Shown: positions 1 to 7,673 of the stretch, one piece after another | How positions within the stretch are numbered: position 1 is the first letter of the stretch | Layout of the letters: every line of letters begins with the position of its first letter | Source of the DNA: Tessaracoccus sp. OH4464_COT-324 | GTDB taxonomy: Bacteria > Actinomycetota > Actinomycetes > Propionibacteriales > Propionibacteriaceae | Reading direction: 5' to 3' | DNA: 64,000 nucleotides | Assembly: GCF_003932855.1 (NCBI RefSeq) | Contig: NZ_RQYZ01000002.1 | Location: 62,001 to 126,000, forward strand | The notes under the pieces: model-generated | What the model was told of the DNA's origin: nothing | Database searches by the model: none | What the model saw: only the letters and a program-made list of their open reading frames with translations | Translations under genes and position numbers: made by a program

Positions 1-3000
1 TCGGGAGCTTGTCCTCCTTGTTGTCGTAGCAGAGGCAGTTGGAAAGCGCCTGGGTGGCCGAGCGGATCGGCGTCGCGGAGATATGGGCCGGCCATGAGCT
101 GAGATCCAAACATTCTCTGGATCCGACATCGCCCTTCGAGGAGGCCGAAGCCACTTCGTATGTGTGGACCGCCACGCCGGTCGCCTCCCGGAGCGTGACG
201 GCGATTTGACGGTCGAAAACCTCAAATACGCACCCGCGGATCGAGTCGGCGAGGTACAGCGCCCCATAGTTTTTCTTCTCGCTTGGGTCGTTTCCCTCCT
301 CAGGCGATTCCCCGGGGTCGAATCTGCCGGGCGGGAACTCGGGCTCACCCGCGAGGGCGCGCTCCGTTAGTGTGCTTCTCCTGAAGTCCGGCAACTTACG
401 CAGCTTCCACTCGAAGGGCACAGAGGAGGCCCACCAGTTCGGTTTACCGTAGCGCGCGTCCGTCACTCTGTAGAGTTTCCGCCCGGCCTCGGGACCCTCT
501 TTCCTGTCCCCGTCGGCGACGTTGGACGCCTGCTCGATGTCGAACAGCTTCTTCTTTGCCTGCATCATGCGCCCTGGCGTTGCGTCGTTGGATCGGCGCA
601 TCAGGGCACGCCCGTCCGCGAACCAGTTGTCCATCCAGAGCCCCTTCTGTCCGAGGCACTCGGTGAAGACCAGTTCTCGCTGACCGAAGGAGCCCAGCGT
701 GTTGAAATCCCCGATCGCCACGCCGTTAACCACCCACTCGCCCATCTGCGCCAGCATGAACCTGAACCACAGCGCGGCCCGCCAGCCAGAAACCTGCCGC
801 GACGAGCCAGCCATCGCGTTGGCGATATCCGCCCGCAAAAATGGGTACTCCGGATCCGTCAGGCGTACGTTGGCTTCCTTGCTCGCGTCCGCGTCCACCA
901 CCTTGCCTTCACGCGATACCCAAACTCCGCCTCTCAAGCAGAAGTCGACGAACTGGAAACTGGGATAGCGTTTGACCCCCTGCCAATCCTCTACCTCGAT
1001 GAGCTTGCCGCTTTCGGCAAGGTTTCTCAGGGCTGAGTGATCGAAGGGAAACCAGCCGCCGTTGGAGCTGAACTCCCATCCCCGCTGAACGACCTGCTCT
1101 GCGGTCAGCAGAACATCGTTCTGCTCGAAAGGACTGAACTCCAGCGACGGCCTCGCTTCTTTAGGATTCGATGGCGATTCATCCCCTCCGGGCTTCGCAG
1201 TTCTCCTCTCTTTGTCGGGGAGCAGCTCGTTGAGGCGACTCGAAATTTCTCGTTCCAACCCACTCATCAGCTTGCCGAGTCGCTCCTTGTGGGAGAGGTA
1301 GGGCGTGTCCCAAGACAATTCGAGCGACATCACCATGAAAGCGCGGGTCAGCGAGTGCCAGACGTCGCCCAGCAGGTCCAGGTAGGTCACCTCGAGGGCG
1401 AGAACGGACTGGCTGCTGTCCACTATGACATCGTGGTCGAAGGGCAGCTGCTCTGGGGGCCAAACCAGCTGTCGGAGCCAGTCATCCCAGACATCGCTGG
1501 TCATGCTCTTAGGGTTTGGCTGGTTTTCTTCTCCGTTCAGGCTGAGAATACGGATTTCCCCCTCCGGCGAAGCCACATCCGCGGCGAAATGGGCGCGCGA
1601 GTTCTCTTCGTAGCGCGAGGTTTGGAGCAGCGGGGAAACGAACGCCAGTAGCGTGTCGAGGGCCAGGACCGCTCTCTTCAGCCGGCGGAAGGCGCCGAAG
1701 TTCCAGGGGAAGCCCCTGTCGGACAGCCAGTCGTGCAGCTGCTCCCACCTGTCAGACAGGTCGTCGAGATCTTTCTTGCTTTTGCCGAAGAGCGGATCCT
1801 TCTTGTTGAAGTACCGGAGCAGGTCTTCGACGTATTCGACTCCCTGTGGCTCCTTGCCCCAGGAAAGGACCGGGCAGGGAAGTCGAAAGTAGGTTTCTCG
1901 CAAGGCTTCGACCGCGCCTGCCAACGCCTGTCGGGCGGCCTCCGCCTCTGCTCCGCCTCTGGGAGCGTCTGCGGCTGTCGGCGCCAGCGCGGCCAGATAA
2001 TCCCTCAGGGCGGTCAACACCAGGAGCATGCCGCTCAGGGTGTCCTGGGGAGAGGCGTATTCAGGCAAGTCCGAGCCTTTCTTCCTCTTGAATCTTTTGG
2101 ATTTTTTGGATCTTTTCCCGGCATTGCTCGCCGGAGCTTTCCTCAGCCAGGGCGACAAGTCCTTCGGGTACAGATCCGGCTCCGTTGCAGTCGCCGCGGA
2201 CTCCTTGCCCGGGCGGTCGGACACGGGCTGCCCCCGGTCTCCCCCTATGCGCCAGCTGTACTGGGAGGTGCTGAGCCGGCCGCCCGTCAGCGTCGCGCTG
2301 CGGACAACCGCTGTGATCTCCCCCGCTCGGTAGCACCGCTCTATCCTGCCCTTAGGCCCCCTACGAGGGCTCTTCCCCGCACCATCAGCCTTGTCGTCGC
2401 CCACGGTGGTCCCGTGCAACCTATCCAACACTTTCCCGCGAAACACCGCTTGTTGGTCCGGCACGATCTTGCCCCAGTCGGTGAGGATGTCTAGGGCCAG
2501 GCTGACCACAAACGGCGTCAACTGTTTGAGGTCAAGCTGCAGTGCCTTGTCTCGGCCCGACTTCGCGTCCTTCTTCGCTTTAGCTTTCACCGCCTTGACT
2601 ACCGCACGGAAGCTCTGCCGGAGCCAGTCCTTGGTCTGTGCCTTGTCTTTCGCCCAAAGGGACCGTTCGGCTTTCCTGAATCTGGTGTTCTTGCTCACGA
2701 TTTCGTCAATGAACTGAGTCAGATCGTCGCCCAGGATGAAGCTGGAGCCGGCTCTCTTCGTAGCCCTGCCCCTAGGCTCTTTTTTGCGGCGGCTGACGCG
2801 CTTGAAGGCTTGGGACACCAACTCAGCGGATTCGTTGGAGAGTTTCAGCAACTCCTCGAACAGTGGTCGGCCCAGTACGAGCCTCGCGAACTCTTCATCG
2901 ATCAGCTTTTGCTGGCTGCCTGTCTTCCCCGGGCCGCCTGGATTCGCTTGGCTATCTTGCGTGTCCTCCTCCTGAGCGTCCCTGATGAAGTGCTCGATCA

Positions 3001-4159
3001 CCACGGTCAGCAGTTGCCAGGACAGCGCGTACTCAAAGAAACCGAACAGCTGGCCCAGCTGATGTGGCGGCGGAGAGTTCTTCGGCTCTCTATTCAGCAA
3101 GTTGTGGCGCTGGCCCAGCTTCGTGAGCTTTTTCATCGCCATCGGCCGACACAGCGGCTTCACCATGGCCCGCAGCCGGTATTTTCCGTTACTTGCGCTG
3201 GGCACCTCGACGAACAGCCTCAGCTTTATCACGAAACAATGCTCTGCCGCCTTGGAGACGATCGGGTTGTCCGGCAATAGGCTGAGCAGGTCGATCGTGT
3301 AGCACCGGAGTCCCTCGTCGATCCCGACGCTCGACGACACCTCGTAGATTCCAGCCCGGCTTAGCTTGCCCATCAGGCGATCAAAGGCCGTTTGGCTGAG
3401 TTCGATAGTTGTCGTGATCGGAAAATCCGTGAAGTACGGGATGAGCGCTCTGGAGAAGGCCCGAGCATAGGCTCGGATGATCCCGGCGCCGTCCGCTCCC
3501 CCGATTGCGGAGAACTGTCGGGCGTCGGCGGCGTTATGCTTGAGGTGTATAAGCGCGTGAGCGCGCACGTCAACGCCCGCCAGGGCTCTGAAGTTCTCGG
3601 AGCGACGCTGCAGTTGTTCCCCTCTGCGGGAGAGATCGTCAATCAAATAGACTGTGCGTTGCGGTGTCTCCTCCACTCGTGTGGTGGCCTTCTTTTTTCT
3701 CCCGGGCGAGGCACCTGTCTGCCCGCCGCTTTTACCCTTCCTGAAGAAGGTCATGTTCGGTTCGAGGAAGATGAATCGGTCGCTCACCACCTCGAATCCC
3801 CTGGAAAAGTCCAGGCCGCGCCCCCGAAGTATTTCGTAGAGGCAAGCCATCTTTCGGGCCGTCAGCACGGCGATTGGCTTATCCTCTGCCGCCACGGAGA
3901 CGTTCTTCTCCTCCCCGTAGATCTCGCGCCACAGGGCGTCCATCCCCTCGATTATCCGCAACGGAAAGTAGTCCGAGGGGAAGGGCAGCGCCTTCAAACA
4001 CTCGGACATCACCTCGGCAGACTCCGCCTCATTCATGTCCAGCAGCGGAGCCGCCCCAAGTCGGACTTTGTGACCCCACTCCCGAAGCTGGTGATGCTCA
4101 GTGATCCGCCGGCATCCGACAAGCTCGGGCCCAGCGGGATGATGTGCCTCGTTGCCCAT
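1..4159 (-). CDS. Giant multidomain protein: PRTase-like N-terminus, antitoxin-like segment, C-terminal RES toxin domain (3' end outside window)
   Basis: The minus strand is open for 1386 codons from an ATG at 4159 to the window edge with no stop, so the C-terminus is missing. The start follows AGGAGG (4165-4170) by 5 nt. Residues about 100-130 (TARKMACLYEIL, VVSDRF) and 170-183 (VYLIDDLSRRGEQL, D174 and D175) look like a phosphoribosyltransferase fold with its acidic PRPP-site pair. Residues about 300-1000 are helical and unassigned, with basic stretches near 455-475 and 680-695. Residues 1017-1166 start LLTAEQVV, contain ESGKLIEVEDWQGVKRYP then SFQF (Phe1070), and resemble the Xre/MbcA/ParS (DUF2384) antitoxins that partner RES toxins. 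From about 1228 the RES pattern appears: LYRV (Arg1231), GRFDP (1278-1282), GALYLADS and Glu1313. RES enzymes degrade NAD+. Frequent AGA, AGG and ATA codons differ from neighbouring genes and suggest acquisition. The domain calls are by eye: RES moderate, the other two tentative. Confidence 0.8.
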   Translation of the reverse strand, partial: MGNEAHHPAGPELVGCRRITEHHQLREWGHKVRLGAAPLLDMNEAESAEVMSECLKALPFPSDYFPLRIIEGMDALWREIYGEEKNVSVAAEDKPIAVLTARKMACLYEILRGRGLDFSRGFEVVSDRFIFLEPNMTFFRKGKSGGQTGASPGRKKKATTRVEETPQRTVYLIDDLSRRGEQLQRRSENFRALAGVDVRAHALIHLKHNAADARQFSAIGGADGAGIIRAYARAFSRALIPYFTDFPITTTIELSQTAFDRLMGKLSRAGIYEVSSSVGIDEGLRCYTIDLLSLLPDNPIVSKAAEHCFVIKLRLFVEVPSASNGKYRLRAMVKPLCRPMAMKKLTKLGQRHNLLNREPKNSPPPHQLGQLFGFFEYALSWQLLTVVIEHFIRDAQEEDTQDSQANPGGPGKTGSQQKLIDEEFARLVLGRPLFEELLKLSNESAELVSQAFKRVSRRKKEPRGRATKRAGSSFILGDDLTQFIDEIVSKNTRFRKAERSLWAKDKAQTKDWLRQSFRAVVKAVKAKAKKDAKSGRDKALQLDLKQLTPFVVSLALDILTDWGKIVPDQQAVFRGKVLDRLHGTTVGDDKADGAGKSPRRGPKGRIERCYRAGEITAVVRSATLTGGRLSTSQYSWRIGGDRGQPVSDRPGKESAATATEPDLYPKDLSPWLRKAPASNAGKRSKKSKRFKRKKGSDLPEYASPQDTLSGMLLVLTALRDYLAALAPTAADAPRGGAEAEAARQALAGAVEALRETYFRLPCPVLSWGKEPQGVEYVEDLLRYFNKKDPLFGKSKKDLDDLSDRWEQLHDWLSDRGFPWNFGAFRRLKRAVLALDTLLAFVSPLLQTSRYEENSRAHFAADVASPEGEIRILSLNGEENQPNPKSMTSDVWDDWLRQLVWPPEQLPFDHDVIVDSSQSVLALEVTYLDLLGDVWHSLTRAFMVMSLELSWDTPYLSHKERLGKLMSGLEREISSRLNELLPDKERRTAKPGGDESPSNPKEARPSLEFSPFEQNDVLLTAEQVVQRGWEFSSNGGWFPFDHSALRNLAESGKLIEVEDWQGVKRYPSFQFVDFCLRGGVWVSREGKVVDADASKEANVRLTDPEYPFLRADIANAMAGSSRQVSGWRAALWFRFMLAQMGEWVVNGVAIGDFNTLGSFGQRELVFTECLGQKGLWMDNWFADGRALMRRSNDATPGRMMQAKKKLFDIEQASNVADGDRKEGPEAGRKLYRVTDARYGKPNWWASSVPFEWKLRKLPDFRRSTLTERALAGEPEFPPGRFDPGESPEEGNDPSEKKNYGALYLADSIRGCVFEVFDRQIAVTLREATGVAVHTYEVASASSKGDVGSRECLDLSSWPAHISATPIRSATQALSNCLCYDNKEDKLP

Positions 4160-4584
4160 TCTTTCCTCCTAATAATGCAGCTTAATTGCCGATCTACTGA
4201 GGCCGGAAGATAGGCACATGAATCAATCATTCTGCCTGAGCATTTCTTTGGCTACGTAGGCTCGTGACTAGCCGAACTCACAGCTGTTCATCACACCTGC
4301 CTGAGCTTCGCCAAATCCCATACCTTCACTCTTGGCTGAGCGCCTACCACGAGTACCCAAGTATGGCGGGATCAGATATCAGATGAGCAGTTGAAGAAGC
4401 TCGAAGCCACCCGCAGATCTTGAAGTCTGACCGGGCCGAGAACCGTCGAACGAGTGGCCGGCTTGGAAACCAAGGCCTCAACCGCTACGACGAAACACCG
4501 GGGGAAGCCCCAGCCCCAGGCGCACTCCATCAACAACCAGAGAACCTGGCAGATCAGCGCCCACAGCTTTCTTGACAAGACGCA
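4160..4584. other. Non-coding stretch between the large gene and the tRNA terminator
   Basis: About 425 bases with no gene I can support. The first bases hold the ribosome binding site of the large minus-strand gene. The plus strand at 4375-4565 reads as two short Gln/Asn-rich coding-like pieces in different frames, which could be a decayed gene end, but neither resembles a family I know. I found no second copy of the tRNA 3' end here that would mark an attachment site. Confidence 0.5.
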
Positions 4585-4615
4585 ACTCGGGGCGCCCCTT
4601 GGGGGCGCCCCGAGT
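4585..4615 (-). terminator. Perfect 14-bp hairpin downstream of the initiator tRNA
   Basis: ACTCGGGGCGCCCC at 4585-4598 pairs perfectly with 4602-4615 around a 3-nt loop. It begins 9 nt beyond the tRNA 3' end on the minus strand. There is no real T tract, as is common in actinobacterial terminators. It separates the tRNA from the large gene at the left edge. Confidence 0.75.
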
Positions 4616-4623
4616 GTTTCTCG

Positions 4624-4697
4624 TAGCGGGGACAGGATTTGAACCTGTGACCTCTGGGTTATGAGCCCAGCGAGCTACCGAGCTGCTCCACCCCGCG
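4624..4697 (-). tRNA. Initiator tRNA-fMet (CAT)
   Basis: A 74-nt cloverleaf on the minus strand. The acceptor stem starts CGCGGGG and ends CCCCGCT with discriminator A, so position 1 (C) faces position 72 (U) and does not form a Watson-Crick pair, the mark of bacterial initiator tRNAs. The anticodon arm is CTGGG-CTCATAA-CCCAG with anticodon CAT and the three consecutive G:C pairs needed for 30S P-site selection. The T arm contains GGTTCAAATCC. The CCA tail is not encoded (CGA follows the discriminator), so it is added after transcription. Confidence 0.95.
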
Positions 4698-4708
4698 GTG
4701 CCCAACCA

Positions 4709-4736
4709 ACGATACCCCATCGTCGAGCAAAGTCAA
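4709..4736 (-). promoter_or_regulatory. Promoter of the initiator tRNA
   Basis: On the minus strand, a -35 TTGACT (4731-4736) and a -10 TATCGT (4709-4714) are separated by 16 nt. The -10 ends 11 nt before the tRNA 5' end, suitable spacing for a stable-RNA promoter. Confidence 0.65.
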
Positions 4737-4953
4737 AATCACGCGTAAACCCTCCCAAGCTGCCCGCCCGACGGGAGATAGGCGCCTTGTCCGAGATACC
4801 CGCGTGAGACCAACGCAACAGATCGAAGGAGCTACCCACAAACCCGCGAGCCGAGACTCGCCGAGTTCACCCCAACAACACAGACCGGGCCACCAACGGA
4901 TGCCTTGGCATGACGCAACAAGAATAAGCTCTACCGAGGGCGCCGCTCTTCGC

Positions 4954-4959
4954 TAGGCT
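4954..4959 (+). promoter_or_regulatory. -10 box TAGGCT of a leaderless M16 peptidase mRNA
   Basis: TAGGCT lies 7 nt before the ATG at 4967, which places the transcription start at or next to the A of the start codon. No Shine-Dalgarno sequence precedes the gene. A clear -35 is not visible. Confidence 0.6.
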
Positions 4960-4966
4960 CGTGCCC

Positions 4967-6223
4967 ATGCACGCTTTCCCTCTGTCCTTGGCGAAGCTCG
5001 GCAACGGTTTGCGGGTAGCAGTCTCCGAGGCACCCACGCCGGGGGTTGCCGTGAACATCTGGTATGAGGTGGGCTCGGTCGACGAATCCCTGGAACGTAC
5101 CGGATTCGCCCACTTGTTCGAGCACCTGATGTTCCAGGGATCGGCCAACGTCGCTCCCGGAGAACACATGGCCCTCATCGAGACCGTCGGCGGCACCGTC
5201 AACGCCACCACCTCCGCAGACCGCACGAACTACTTCGAAACCGTACCCCGCGGCGCACTGGAGTTGGCATTGTGGTTGGAGGCGGAGCGTCTGGGCAGCC
5301 TTGACATCTCCCACGACAACTTCCTGGCGCAGCGCGAGGTCGTCAAGGAAGAGAAGCGTGAACGCTACGACAATCAACCCTACGGCGACCTGCTTCAACT
5401 GATCATCGAGCAGCACTTCCCCGCCGACCACCCCTACGGACACCTGACCATCGGCTCGATGGCGCACCTGGACGCCGCCACCCTCGACGACGTGAGCGGA
5501 TTCTTCGCTCAGTGGTACCGACCGGCCAACGCTCGCCTGGTGCTCTGCGGCCCGCTCACCGCCGACGAGGGCTTCGAGCTCGCCGAGCGCTACTTCGGCC
5601 AGATTCCTGCCCTCCCCAAGCCCGAGCGCGTCTTCCGCGAGGTTGCGCCGCTCGCCCCGTCGTCGCGAACCGTGGTGCGGGACGTGCCCTACTCCGTCAG
5701 CTACCTCACCTGGCAGACCTCGCCCGCCTCCGCCGACGACCAGCCGGCGCTGGACCTGGCGCTCAGCATCCTCGCGGACGGCCACGCCTCCCGCCTGCAC
5801 CGCAACCTCGTCAAGGACGGCCGCCGCGCCCAAGAAGCACACGCCACCTCGCTCACCAACCGCCTGGCCCCATCCATCGCGATGCTCATGGCCCGACCCG
5901 CCGACGGCGCCGACCCCGCCAGCACCGCAGAGGCTGTCCGCGAGGAGGTGGCCCGCTTCATCGCCGACGGCCCCACCGAGGAAGAGCTGGAACGCGCCGT
6001 CGCGCAGTACGAACGTTCCTGGCTGTGGCAGCTCGCCACCGCTGAAGAACGCGCGGACCTCTTCAACGAATCCTGGCTCCTGCTGGGGGACCCAAACCGG
6101 GTGAACACCCACCTCGACGAGGTACTCGCACTGACCCCAGACGATGTGGCCGCCGCCGCGCGACGATGGCTCCGGCCCGAGGACGCCCACCAGCTGCTCT
6201 ACCTCGCGGAGGAAGACCGATGA
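4967..6223 (+). CDS. M16 zinc peptidase, catalytic subunit
   Basis: 418-residue member of the M16 (pitrilysin/mitochondrial processing peptidase-like) family, M16B size. The inverted zinc motif HLFEH is at residues 49-53, and the third zinc ligand is expected in the glutamate-rich REVVKEEKRER stretch near residue 130. Two MPP-like halves follow, with the usual YRPANARLVLCG segment near residue 195. M16B enzymes degrade or process peptides inside a clam-shell chamber formed by an active and an inactive subunit, and the next gene supplies the inactive half. ATG at 4967 is preferred over an in-frame GTG at 4961 because a TAGGCT -10 box sits 7 nt upstream, implying a leaderless message. No signal peptide is seen, so it is probably cytoplasmic. 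Confidence 0.9.
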   Translation: MHAFPLSLAKLGNGLRVAVSEAPTPGVAVNIWYEVGSVDESLERTGFAHLFEHLMFQGSANVAPGEHMALIETVGGTVNATTSADRTNYFETVPRGALELALWLEAERLGSLDISHDNFLAQREVVKEEKRERYDNQPYGDLLQLIIEQHFPADHPYGHLTIGSMAHLDAATLDDVSGFFAQWYRPANARLVLCGPLTADEGFELAERYFGQIPALPKPERVFREVAPLAPSSRTVVRDVPYSVSYLTWQTSPASADDQPALDLALSILADGHASRLHRNLVKDGRRAQEAHATSLTNRLAPSIAMLMARPADGADPASTAEAVREEVARFIADGPTEEELERAVAQYERSWLWQLATAEERADLFNESWLLLGDPNRVNTHLDEVLALTPDDVAAAARRWLRPEDAHQLLYLAEEDR

Positions 6224-7521
6224 GACCAGCCGTTGAACTGACCCACGCGCCCTGGCGCTTCCCTTCCCCCGACGTGCACCGGCTGGCAAACGGCATGACC
6301 GTATGGCACTACCCGATGCCGGACCAGCACGTCGCGGCCTTCGAACTGCTCCAGCCCATCAGGCTCGCGCAAGAGCCCAGGGACAAGGAGGGGGTCGCGA
6401 CGATCGCGCTGCACACCCTCGATGAAGCCACCCAAACCCACGACGATGTGCAAGAACTGCTCGACCGGCACGGGGCCGCCCTACACGCGACCGCCCACCT
6501 CTACTCGACGCGGTTCGGCGGGCTGGTGCCCGCGCGTCGGTTCAACGAGTTCCTGCCGCTGCTGGTGGAGGTCATGCGCGAGCCGAGCTACCACGACGCA
6601 GACCTCGCAATCCACGTCGAGGCCCAGCAAGCCGCCTACCGAACCCGCAAGAGCTCACCCGGTGGGGCCGCCAAGTGGGCCTTCCGAATCGGCCTGTACG
6701 GCACTGAACAACGCCACGGCAGGCCTGTTTCCGGCGACCTGCAAACCCTGGACGCCATCACCCGGGACGACGTCACAGCCTGGCATGCGGCCCAATTCGC
6801 GCCCAACGACGCCACTCTCATAGTGGCCGGAGACCTCGACAGCTTGGATCTGCAGACGCTCTCAGCCTGGACGGCGCGGGCCCAGCGCCACGAGGCCGAC
6901 GCGCCCAGACCCGAGCCTCCGCGCTTCCTGCTGGTGGACGTCCCCGGCGCAGTCCAGGCGACGATCCACGTCGGCTGCCGAAGCATCGCCCGCACCGACC
7001 CACGCTGGCCTGCCGCCCGGCTGGCTGGACACGTGCTCGCCGGCGGCTTCGCCTCGCGACTCAACCTCGAACTGCGTGAGCGGTTGGGCTATACCTACGG
7101 TCTATCCGGCGGCTTCTCCCCCGACCTGAATGGCAGCATCATGCAACTCAGCACGAACGTTCGTACCGAGGTGGCTCGCGAAACCGTCAGACGGATTCTC
7201 GACGCCCTCCTCCTCGCCCACCCGGTTACCGCACCGGAGCTGGAGGACGCCAAGGCCTACCGCATCGGCATCGCCCCGCTCGCCAACGAAACCTCAGCTG
7301 ACATCGCCGCCCAGGCTGCCGCCCTCGCCGAGTGCGGACTCACCACGGAGTTCGTCAACCAACACACCGACGCGCTGCGCTTAGTCACGCCTGACGAGGC
7401 CACCGTCGCGTGGCGGGAACTCATCAGGCCGGAGAACCTGACCATCGCCATCGCCGGAAACGCCCAGGCCCTGGAACACCAGCTCCAGGATCTGGGCGCA
7501 GAGGTGCTCGATCTGCCCTAG
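6220..7521 (+). CDS. M16 peptidase-like protein, inactive partner
   Basis: 433 residues. It starts at an ATG overlapping the stop of the catalytic M16 gene (ATGA), so the pair should be co-translated. The fold is recognisably M16 (RLANGMTVWHYPMP near residue 20; LRERLGYTYGLSGG in the second half), but where HxxEH should be the sequence reads HTLDEATQTHDD, so the zinc ligands are lost. Its second half keeps the Arg/Tyr-type substrate-holding motif RLGYTYG that inactive M16 subunits typically provide. It most likely forms a heterodimer with the upstream gene product. The substrate is unknown. Confidence 0.85.
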   Translation: MRPAVELTHAPWRFPSPDVHRLANGMTVWHYPMPDQHVAAFELLQPIRLAQEPRDKEGVATIALHTLDEATQTHDDVQELLDRHGAALHATAHLYSTRFGGLVPARRFNEFLPLLVEVMREPSYHDADLAIHVEAQQAAYRTRKSSPGGAAKWAFRIGLYGTEQRHGRPVSGDLQTLDAITRDDVTAWHAAQFAPNDATLIVAGDLDSLDLQTLSAWTARAQRHEADAPRPEPPRFLLVDVPGAVQATIHVGCRSIARTDPRWPAARLAGHVLAGGFASRLNLELRERLGYTYGLSGGFSPDLNGSIMQLSTNVRTEVARETVRRILDALLLAHPVTAPELEDAKAYRIGIAPLANETSADIAAQAAALAECGLTTEFVNQHTDALRLVTPDEATVAWRELIRPENLTIAIAGNAQALEHQLQDLGAEVLDLP

Positions 7522-7568
7522 GACCCGTCGCAAGAATCAAGCTTGACCACGGCGAACCGGAACAGATG

Positions 7569-7650
7569 AAAGGCTCCTCCGCCCTCCTGACCTTGCCTCG
7601 CGTGTCCAGCGCGCGAGGCTGCCGCGGGCCGACGGACCGGAGGAGCCTTT
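7569..7650. terminator. Nested inverted repeats between convergent genes
   Basis: AAAGGCTCCTCCG (7569-7581) pairs perfectly with 7638-7650. Inside it, GCCTCGCG (7595-7602) pairs with 7612-7619. The structure lies between the ends of the M16 pair and the UPF0182 gene and can fold on either strand, so a bidirectional terminator is the simplest reading. The outer stem ends in TTT (plus) or TTTCATC (minus). Confidence 0.6.
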
Positions 7651-7673
7651 CCGGAATACATCCGAGGCGCTCC

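Noticed and set aside
1037-3280. Several plus-strand frames of 150-270 codons within 1-4160
   Set aside because: They are opposite the single 1386-codon minus-strand frame that has a strong ribosome site and recognisable domains.
4372-4578. A 68-codon hydrophobic minus-strand frame before the large gene
   Set aside because: No ribosome site, no promoter and no family resemblance; it lies after the tRNA terminator and in a region that looks non-coding.
4160-4697. Attachment-site repeat of the tRNA-fMet 3' end
   Set aside because: No second copy of the T-arm/acceptor sequence was seen in the gap to the large gene; a copy could still lie outside the window.
4931-6289. A 452-codon minus-strand frame opposite the first M16 peptidase
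   Set aside because: Low-complexity Gly/Val/Arg-rich shadow of the M16 gene, which has its motif and promoter on the plus strand.
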